DNA from: Syngnathus acus
Taxonomy: Eukaryota; Chordata; Actinopteri; Syngnathiformes; Syngnathidae
Reading direction: 5' to 3'
Assembly: GCF_901709675.1 (NCBI RefSeq)
Contig: NC_051096.1
Location: 8,147,001 to 8,211,000, forward strand
Length of the DNA stretch: 64,000 nt
A program made the translations under genes and the position numbers. This document shows, one piece after another, positions 56,201 through 64,000 of this stretch. The notes beneath the pieces are model-generated. The model ran no database searches. It was given only the letters and a program-made list of their open reading frames with translations, and had not been told where the DNA came from. Position 1 is the first letter of the stretch. Each line of letters starts with the position of its first letter.

Positions 56201-57343
56201 GATTACCACGGATTTTCAAGAAAGCTGTAAAAAAAAAAAACAGCCTCTTGTGGGAATTGCAGCTTGAAGAATGAAAATGTTTGCACTTGTGTCAGCAATT
56301 GGTTTTATTCCAAGCCGTCCATTTTGTATTGTGAACTTTTTTTTTTTAAATATGTTTATATTACAGGTGTCTGACAGACATTCCAAAATGGTGCTAGTCC
56401 TCAGCATGGAGGTCAATGGATGTACGTATCTCCCTCGCTCAAGCCTTCATGCAAGTAGGACGCTGGTCAATAGCGGGTAATCAATAGAATTCTGTGTTAT
56501 GTCAATAACTGGCGGTCTGTTAGGACAAGTTTTTTGGGTGTTTTTTTTTCTTCAGTGTGTGTCCATGTCCTCATCTGGGGCTTTTTGAAAGTTCACGGCA
56601 GATGAGAATTTGGAAACAGTGTAGCCAAAAAGCGCTTTTGACACCTTAACACAGATGACGTCCTTAGGCTCTTTCTTCACCTTCAGTCACACACTATTAC
56701 TGCTCTCACAGGCTAAATTTAGCCATAGGCGCGTTTGTCTTTCGCTCCACATTTTTAGATGTCTCTTTGACCAAAAGAGAAAGAATGGAACAGTGGCCAT
56801 TTGTCATGATTATTTTCACACTATTTAAAGGGATGTGTTGCTGAATGTCAACCCTGTTAAATGACGAGCAAAATAAAAACAATTCATTCTACGTTTAGTG
56901 AATCCAAATATGACTTGTTGAATTGAAATATTTCATGATGTTCTAATTTGTTGTTGATACATGTGAAGATTCTTTTGTGCAGGTGTACCCAATGGTGTGA
57001 CCGGTGAGCGTGTTTACAGAACAAGCATATGAGAGGCATTGATTAGGGTGGCTCATAGTTTCGATGACTTGAGGTGTTTTTGCGAGCGCCATAACACCCT
57101 GGCCCGAGTCTCACTTATCTCCTCCGCCGAAACTGCTTCATCATTGCTGGATGTTAGACGGAGCGCTGAGCGAGCGAGCGAGCGCACGGCTATAATGCTC
57201 ACAGGTCTGTTGGAGTGAGACCGTGGTGTGAGATGAGTCTCAAGTTAGCGGGGCCACAAATGTTTGGAGGAAGGTGTTGAGTGTTGGCAGAGAGCACAAA
57301 GGTGACAGGAAGCCGAGTTGCAGAGGAGCCCTTGTGTGCTACT

Positions 57344-57344
<1 letters not shown>

Positions 57345-57382
<38 letters not shown>
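57345..57382 (+). repeat. (GGCT)9 array
   Basis: A perfect tetranucleotide run in the eomes-slc4a7 intergenic interval. Confidence 0.92.
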
Positions 57383-57383
<1 letters not shown>

Positions 57384-58642
57384 CGGGGAGGCCTCCAGTC
57401 ACTGGTGCATGCTTAATGTTGGGGAGGGAGAGTATCCCGCGGCTGAGCTGCACTTAACAGCACATTGATTTCAAAGCCTCTGGAGGCTGGTGGGACACAT
57501 CTGAACAGGCCGAATCAGCCCGCTCCGTCCCTGCTGACACCACCATTTACCGTCTCCGCAAGTCCTCCCGCTCCCTCTGTGATGATTTGGATACACCGTG
57601 CTGGTCATTGGCCTCTTCGGGCCCACTCCTCTCCAGAGTCTCCAAGGAGTCAGTCTGGATTCAAGGGGCACTAGGCTTCCCGCAAGATCCTACATGTTTG
57701 GGGTAGGACACAAAGAGGCAGCCATGTGGAAAAGATATGAATCCAAATCAATGCAATGGCACTTTGGGAAGAGCCAACAGATTTGGGGAGTTCCCTTCCT
57801 CTTCTCGGTACCATCACCATTTGGGACAAAGCAATATGCACTGAACCCTTTGGGACAGAATAACTTGAAAGAAAAAATAGGGCACAGTCAATACTCTTAT
57901 GATGACTTGATTGGAGATCTTAACCTTAAATGAGACAGACGTCATTGACTCAAGGCCAGATTTTGACTCCATTTTTCCACCGAAAGTTTTTGCCTGTGGC
58001 AGGGAAACCTTTTCTCCAATCATCACAACACCTCGCAGTGACTGTTTGTTTGACTCCCATATTCCCTTCGCAGGTGGATGCCAACACAGTTCTTCTTCCA
58101 CTTGTCTAAATTCGGCCTCACCTCATAGCTGCATTATTTAGCATGCATGGAACAGCACACTTCTTCCTTGTGTGTGCTAATAGGATGTCAGTATCTTTAC
58201 GATTCAGGGTACAATTAAGAGGTGAGAGTTTGAGCTCCCACTTTTTCACTTCTATTTCTGAGCTACCGAGTGATTATGCCGGAGGTTGACTGGCGGGTGA
58301 GGAAGAGGCTTTATTTTTACTCTGTGAACACATTTGAGTTTAGATGACATAGGTTCATGTTATCAAACAAGAGTAACGATATTCAGGAGTGAAGCTCTTG
58401 GTGTGGCTTTTTCAGGGGAAGTGTGTTCCATAATTTCCAATTCATTTATGATATGACTGAAGCTTTAATTGGCCAATTAAAATAGATTTTTAAATTTGCA
58501 GTAAAACCCAGCATGTTTTTTATGTATTCTGTCACAGTAAATATTTATTAAGGAATTATCACACATAAAGGGTCAGAGTATTCGGAATACCGGATTAATA
58601 TGCCTCTTTTTTGAACATTGAGCGCCGTTGTTTATACAACAC

Positions 58643-58655
58643 TGTCCTCTGCTGG
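58643..58655 (-). promoter_or_regulatory. CTCF-like motif between eomes and slc4a7, reverse
   Basis: The minus strand reads CCAGCAGAGGACA, 12 of 13 matches to the CTCF core. It sits about 600 bases before the slc4a7 first coding exon and faces the upstream forward sites. Confidence 0.35.
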
Positions 58656-58979
58656 TAGAAAGTAGTTAAAACATTTCAAAATGTATTTCGTTTTGTTTTG
58701 AATGAACATAATGAATGAAGTATGAAAGCATGAACATAATATACTGCATGCATATATGCACACACATACAAAATAAGAGAAAAAAAATGTGTTTTAAGAT
58801 GAATCCTCTGCACTACTAATCGCATCTGATCCGTGGACGAAGGAGCCCGGGGAGGTAAGGTATGTTGCGAAACCATTTAAAGATTTCAAAACAGATGACA
58901 AAATCTTGCACATAAAATATAAATGAAGTAATAAAGTAAGAAAACAGAAGGGTGTTAGTTTAGTTTAGTATGCAACAAC

Positions 58980-59235
58980 AAAAGTCCAACCTTACAATGA
59001 CGGCATCCGTTTCGATTGGCTAAAAAATGTTAAGAATCTATTGGCTACATTAGCTGTCAATCATCGTGGAGGCGCGGCCTGCTACGTCATTGACTAACGC
59101 GCTACGCTACGACAGCCAGCCAGTCCCTCTAGTGTTCGCTCAAGTGTCTCACTCGCCGGTTTCCTCTACGCGACTCTACCGGCAAAAAAACAAAAAAAAA
59201 AACACTGGTGGCCCAAAAGTCTAGCGGGGAGTGCG
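58980..59235 (+). promoter_or_regulatory. slc4a7: slc4a7 promoter and 5' UTR (inferred)
   Basis: Two inverted CCAAT boxes (ATTGG at 59015-59019 and 59040-59044) and a CRE-like TACGTCA at 59083-59089 precede the first coding exon. Local CpG density is raised and no TATA box is seen, consistent with a TATA-less housekeeping-type promoter. The exact start site is unknown. Confidence 0.5.
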
Positions 59236-59277
59236 ATGGACGAATCATCGGAACAAACACGGCCCTTCTTGAGAACA
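59236..59277 (+). CDS. slc4a7: slc4a7 coding exon 1
   Basis: Encodes MDESSEQTRPFLRT and ends in phase 0 at aca|gtatgt. It resembles the remembered mammalian SLC4A7 isoform start of the MEADGAGEQMRPLLTR type, with conserved EQ-x-RP(F/L)L. The ATG lies in a good context (gtgcgATGG). Confidence 0.85.
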
Positions 59278-60251
59278 GTATGTACCCAGTAGCGCTTCCT
59301 TCACGCCACATCTGTCTGTTTCTTTGTCCCGCTGGCCGCCCGGCATCCTTGACGTTGTGTTTGCCAGGCTGAGGCAGCTGTGATGCTTAAGGCAACCAAT
59401 TGAACTCAACCAGCCAGCCGGCCGGCCGGCCAGCAGCTGCTATTGTTAGCCAGCCGGCCGGCCGGCTTTCTTATTCTGGACACGTGGCAGGGTGATAAGA
59501 TGCGCTTTGGCTAGGTTCGCGAAATGGGGACTTTTCAGACCAACGCGTGGCGTGGAAATCTTTTTTCTTGGTGTTTTGCTTTAGTTTGACGCGGGGATAT
59601 ACGAGTAACTTGCTAGCTATAATGCCGGGTGCGAGGTTTTTAAGTAGTTCAATTCTGGCCGAATTGTTTTTTCAAGTAAACATACTGTGCATTTAACAAA
59701 AATGAAAGTTATCCCATCATCTTGCCTGAAAAAGTTCCAGTTGATCCAGTTTACTGTGCAGTCAGTCGCCTTTGACAAACTTCTGCATGTTTTAACAAAA
59801 CATTGACAATACGCCAGTGACGAATCAAATGTGTCACAGGAAACGTTGAATTAGTTGAATGAGAGATGAGAAAGCGGAACCGCATCACAATGAGAAAAAA
59901 AGTGAACAAAGTTGGCAAGAGAATCCCCTAAAGCATTAGTGACGGATGGGATCATGGCTGTCAAACTCCAGAGCTGTGCGAACAAATCCAAAAAAGAAAC
60001 TGTGCTAAGTTTAAAATGCCTAACTGAGTGATGTAAGAGCTGGTGTGATATTGCCTACTGCTATGTTTGTTTGTGTGTGTGTGTCTCGGTACTTATTTGT
60101 GCATGTATAAGCATGTGGTGGGGAAACATGAGCCCTTGTGTGCTCAATGAAAAGAGCTCACTTCATCACTGCCTACGTCTTTCCCCAGCTATGGAAGTCA
60201 GTGGCTGGGTTTACTGTTGCAGAGGCAATGCTTAAGCTGCTGGGATGGATG

Positions 60252-60299
<48 letters not shown>

Positions 60300-63200
60300 C
60301 CACACAATTCAAATCTTCAATGAAGCATTGTCTTGCTCTGGGCAAGTCCTTGTCCATAAGAGAAAAGGGCATTTTTAATGGTTTGTAGACGCATAGTTGG
60401 GGTTTTGCATTCTCCTGAAGTGCCTGCTTCCATTTATCTGTGTGGGGGATTGCTTTTCATTTGTGACCTGAATACCTCAGCGGGTAAATATTAGTATGTC
60501 CTCCCTACGTGTGCATATGTCCTCCATGTGTCGCTGTGTGCGTGTGTGTTTTTTTAGCTCCTGGCCAGGTCCAATAAAATATGAATGGTGCCATGGTGGG
60601 ATTGGCTGGTGAGCAAAGAACGGGCTGACAACTGGGTAGAGCAGAGCACTGTGTTTCGCAAGCAGCTCTCTCTCTCCCTCCCTCTCTCCCTCCCTCACAC
60701 AAGCAGAGGAATCGGGAAGAGACAAGTGTGATTGTGTCTCTGCTGAGTGCGTTCCCTACGAGGTTCTTGTCAGGATTGAGCTAACGCATCCGTGCTGTCT
60801 TTGCTAGGGTCTCAATGGACAGAGCGAGCCAAGAAAAACATGCGCTAACGGTAGGTGCTCCCGTGGTTTGCAGGTGCTGTACAATGTGTCCCATCTCCAG
60901 TAAGGCTGCATGCATTGTTGATGACTTTTGATTTGGTCATTGGAGACAGGAGCGTCATTAAGCAGGCAGGGCATGTGCTTGGAGCAGCAAGATTTTAGAA
61001 AGTCAAATCCAAGGTGAAAGCAGGGGGTGATGGGAGCTTGTTGTTTTCTTCTTCTTCTTCTCTCATTCATTTGACATGCGTCCTGAAATGGGGACGTTTG
61101 TTTTGTCATATTTGTTGATCTCAAGGAGTGGAGACAAGTCGAAAGCAGCAGGCAGAGAGTGTTATGGCTGCTTGAAGGACAAGGAGAAAAGGATACTGTT
61201 AGAGGGGCTCTGCCAAGGTGCTGGAACATGCAGGTGCTGCATGCTGTTTGAACAGATGACGTTTTTCTGCCTCCCTTTTGGTTTTGTTATGAGCGCTCTC
61301 GTATTCATCCGTATCCAGTGAGGAACGGGGCGGGGCGTTCACAGAGAACAGATTGGGGGTGCTTAACTTCACATTTCCAAAACAAATGGCATGAATATGG
61401 ATTCGTTTTTTGAAATAAATGACTATAAGAAGCCCGAGCGTACACTAGCTATGTCACGTCTCGGTTGTTTTCTTCTGTTCGTCACTCCCTGTCGGATTAT
61501 TTCTTGTCTCACGTCTCTGTCAGTTCTGTTTTTGTTTGCCAGCCCTGTCGGTCAGTCCCGTTGATATTTGTTAGGCCGTTAAGTGATGTTAGCTTGCCGG
61601 TTCTTTTGGCTTGTTCCCCTTATCCTCCCTTCCAACTCCCTTTTCCCTTCAATAAACCAAGCTGGTCTGGCCAAGCTGCATTTGGTGGCCCTGCTCCATT
61701 CCAATTCGTGACAACCTCTTGCTAGAGTGCATGTTCATTCCCAACTTCCATTGTACTTGGCACATAGTGTTCCCAACATACTTGACAGCATCATTAAAGC
61801 CAAGCACTACATGAACAGGTGTTAGTAGAACACATTTGTGCAAATGGAATTTTAAGGTGCTTAGGAAGATTATTATTTTTTTCTTAACCAGCTTTATTTG
61901 CATGTAAACATTGGCTCATGTGATTCTTGCACTGGTCAGTCTTCTAGTTGATTTCCTTCCTATGTCCAAAATAACTTTGAATCGAGGAAGGTAAAAGAGC
62001 ACCATTTCTTCGGGTGCTATCCGAGTGAAGCGCTATGCATGCAAATCCACTTTGGAGGAATGCAAACCAAGACACACACTTTCTAGTGCACACAACGTCA
62101 TAACCTGACTCAATAACAATAGAACCATTATGCTAATACATGTGGCTCATACATATAGCGTATTTGAACATCCGCTAGAGTTGTAAGAAAGCGCTTCATA
62201 TATAGTAGCAATGAGTGAGCATGCTAAACTCTTCCCTTTCAGTCCAGCACAAAGTCATGCCAACATGAGGTCACTGTCACCTTGTGGTATTTATAAACCG
62301 TGACAGGACCTCATGCTTCCAAACATGACGAAAGATTGTCATTCGTCTACAGGTGAAAACCTAATTGACTTATCGTTTCATTTTTCTTCCTGTTAAATCG
62401 ACTTTTATTTTTGATCAATTTGGTGGTGGCGGGTATAATATTTTGGGAGGCATGATGTGGTCACATCATGTTTTCTGTGCTTGTAACATGGTGTGATGTT
62501 CATGTGACATGTGGTGCGTCCACTTTGGCCACACGTGCTGCAGGAACTAAAAACAGTTTCTCTGCAGCTGTCTGAATGACCTAACGCTTACGGCGAGCGG
62601 GTCAAGAGACATTTTTGTAATTGGACTAACTAACTACGTCTGATTCTGAGGACTTCAAGTGACCCACAATCTCCTGTAAAGAGGATCAAACTGGTTAGAA
62701 GAAGGCCAGGGATTGAAGGGTCCAACAAAGCGGGAGGGATTAGATGCCTAGTAGAAGACACCCTATTGAAAAATGTTCAGTCTGTATCATTTTCAGCAAG
62801 TGTCAAAATGGCCGCCCCCCTGAGATGGATCAAAACAGAAGAATTTGAGTTGGGCTCCACAAAACTTATCATTACATAGGAAATAGTAGTCCATGTATCC
62901 ATCCATGTGGACCTAAGGATGTGTTCACACTTTGGTTTGGTTTTGAATTCTTCTTCTTCAAGCATCCCCTTTTTGTCTTCTTCCTAGGGTCTGGATGAGG
63001 AGGCAATCGTTGACCACGGAAAGAGCAGCTTCACCATTCAAACCAACTACGAAAAGGACGACTTGGAAAGTAAGTTGTGATGGGAGAATGCCGCATTTTA
63101 TTTTGATGTTCAATTGTTTTGCTAGGCCACAGAGCAGTGTACGTAGGCGTTCATGTTCCTATTGGAAGGGAGACCAAGCGGAGACACCGTCACAGAGGAC

Positions 63201-64000
63201 ACAGGCACCACAGGAAGAGAAGGGATAAAGACTCTGATGACGGAAAAGAGGATGACAGAGAATCTCCCCCCTACGGTTAGTACACTCCATTTCTGTTAAC
63301 CTCCGCAAAGCACTTTGCAAAGCCTGAAAGTCTCAATAGTGAGAAAACAGGTGAAGATAGAATCACTTTGGACTTGGATTTTTTGGGGTTCTCATCACTT
63401 CACTGAAAATGAACTTCATTTTTTTTTTTTCCTACTCATTATGCCCAAATCACTGAAAGGCTCAAGTGGAAAGTACCTTTTTGAAGTACAGTACTAATTC
63501 CATTCCATTCATTCAGGTTGGATGATTTCATATCCTATATCATTTGTTCCCACGGTCACACTTTCTATGTGATGTAGGCTTGGCCCATTTTGTCACATCT
63601 CTATGAAAGCCAAGTGCAGAAAGAGTGTCAGGATAGTTGTGATTTTCTAGAATACATTCATATTATATCAAATACATGAATATTATTGCTGCAATGTAAT
63701 GATGGACCAACGACTAACCGAGTCATTGCTTTTTGGGCTTTTTTGTTTTCTTCCTTCCAGTCAGACATGACAGGAACGGTTCCAGAAATATCATCATTAT
63801 TTCTCTTTCACATTTGACCAATACAAAGATGGAATGTAGAGTATGTATTTGTGCAGGTGTCGAATGGCAAAGTGACAAGCTATTAGAATGCAAATGATGT
63901 GTGCCGCTACTTCAACAGACACTCCATCCCAGCGGGTTCAATTCATTCTGGGCACGGAAGATGATGACTTGGAGCACGTCCCCCACGACCTCTTCACCGA
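59236..64000 (+). CDS. slc4a7: Electroneutral Na+/HCO3- cotransporter NBCn1 (SLC4A7), 5' part, runs off the window
   Basis: Four coding exons join in frame: 59236-59277, 62988-63069, 63126-63275 and 63919-64000 (cut by the window edge), giving about 118 residues. The product begins MDESSEQTRPFLRT, then GLDEEAIVDHGKSS, ESHRAVYVGVHVPIGRETK, a His/Arg-rich segment RRHRHRGHRHHRKRR, an acidic DSDDGKEDDRES, and DTPSQRVQFILGTEDDD. These are hallmarks of the cytosolic N-terminal domain of Na+-driven bicarbonate transporters. DEEAIVDHGK and SHRAVYVGVHVP fit SLC4A7 better than the remembered SLC4A8 or SLC4A10 (GHRTL). Family role: plasma-membrane Na+-coupled bicarbonate uptake for intracellular pH control. 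The transmembrane domain lies beyond the window. Position directly downstream of eomes on the same strand, as in human, supports the call. Confidence 0.92.
60251..60301 (+). repeat. (GCCT)12 array in slc4a7 intron 1
   Basis: An uninterrupted 51-base run in the first slc4a7 intron, upstream of the possible alternative first exon. Confidence 0.94.
60815..60850 (+). CDS. slc4a7: Possible alternative first coding exon of slc4a7
   Basis: Within intron 1, ATG at 60815 opens MDRASQEKHALT and meets a good donor (acg|gtaggt) in phase 0, exactly the phase needed to join exon 2 (GLDEEAIVD). Mammalian SLC4A7 is known to use two alternative short starts spliced to the same exon; the second is of the MERFRLEKKLP type and similar in length. 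The match is short and rests on position, phase and the M(D/E)R...EK pattern. A pyrimidine-rich tract followed by cag/tag-like sequence lies just upstream, but a spliced-in version would break the frame. Confidence 0.4.
61452..61713 (+). mobile_element. Solo-LTR-like element in slc4a7 intron 1
   Basis: A 262-bp block begins TGTCACG and ends CGTGACA, giving a 7-bp terminal inverted repeat with TG...CA ends. It holds an internal AATAAA at 61651-61656, and its pyrimidine-rich, TGCATTTGG-containing end resembles the 3' part of widespread teleost LTR repeats as I remember them. No flanking target duplication is evident (agcta versus acctc), so it is either old or a partial copy. The family cannot be named. 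Confidence 0.5.
62988..63069 (+). CDS. slc4a7: slc4a7 coding exon 2
   Basis: The acceptor is cttcctag and the donor is gaaa|gtaagt. Encodes GLDEEAIVDHGKSS, FTIQTNYEKDDLE and the first base of Ser. It enters in phase 0 and leaves in phase 1. It corresponds to the common second exon of SLC4A7/8/10 proteins (DEEAVVD...). Confidence 0.92.
63126..63275 (+). CDS. slc4a7: slc4a7 coding exon 3
   Basis: The acceptor is ttttgctag and the donor is tacg|gttagt; phase 1 in, phase 1 out. Encodes SHRAVYVGVHVPIGRETK, the His/Arg-rich cluster and the acidic KEDDRESPPY. The intron before it is only 56 bp (63070-63125), near the lower limit for vertebrate introns. Confidence 0.93.
63919..64000 (+). CDS. slc4a7: slc4a7 coding exon 4 (truncated by window end)
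   Basis: The acceptor is ttcaacag. Encodes D-TPSQRVQFILGTEDDDLEHV then PHDLFT, a nearly invariant segment in SLC4A7/8/10. The exon is open to the last base of the window. Confidence 0.93.

Larger units (their letters stand above)
55561..58979. other. eomes-slc4a7 intergenic region
   Basis: About 3.4 kb without a gene. It contains three POU octamers at 55749-56061/56118, a GGCT array (57345-57382), a GC-rich unique stretch at about 57070-57560, and a CTCF-like site at 58643-58655. Open frames here lack similarity or splice signals. Confidence 0.6.

Overview
The window is a vertebrate nuclear segment, almost certainly from a teleost fish. It holds one complete gene, the T-box factor eomesodermin (eomes/tbr2) at 52147-55191 on the + strand, and the 5' end of a second gene, slc4a7 (electroneutral Na+/HCO3- cotransporter NBCn1), which starts at 59236 on the + strand and runs off the right edge. 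The fish assignment rests on very short introns (56-454 bp), fish-style repeats (Rex1-like, RTE-like and L2-like LINE scraps, palindromic MITEs, many perfect tetranucleotide arrays) and the form of the two proteins. EOMES followed by SLC4A7 on the same strand is also the human 3p24 arrangement, so this is conserved synteny. I cannot name the species, nor decide from this window alone which teleost eomes duplicate this is, although the full-length conserved protein suggests the eomesa type.

Layout. Positions 1 to about 51,700 are a gene desert upstream of eomes. I found no convincing protein-coding, tRNA or rRNA gene there; the open reading frames are short, lack similarity I recognise, or are simple-repeat translations. 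The desert holds AT-rich, homeodomain- and POU-motif-rich blocks that look like regulatory elements, transposon fragments and simple-sequence tracts, including a perfect 152-bp TGGA array and a 106-bp GGAA array. The eomes promoter, TATA-like box, inverted CCAAT box and a GC-rich minisatellite leader occupy about 51,700-52,146. The six coding exons give a 654-residue protein with an intact T-box. Its 3' UTR ends at a polyadenylation signal at 55535-55540. The 55.6-59.0 kb interval is a short intergenic region with an octamer cluster and a CTCF-like site. The slc4a7 promoter and first coding exon follow, then a 3.7-kb intron carrying a possible alternative first exon and an LTR-like element, then exons 2, 3 and part of 4.

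How it works together. Eomes is a DNA-binding developmental regulator and slc4a7 is a pH-regulating membrane transporter; they are not known to share a pathway. Their linkage is better explained by the eomes regulatory landscape. I found no new enzymatic, defence or mobile system. The points most worth checking are a cluster of T-box half-sites 12-19 kb upstream of eomes, an excess of POU octamers, CTCF-like motifs that converge around eomes, a 13-alanine insertion in the Eomes C-terminal domain, a repeat array in the eomes 5' leader, and the alternative slc4a7 first exon. All motif calls were made by eye and need computational confirmation.
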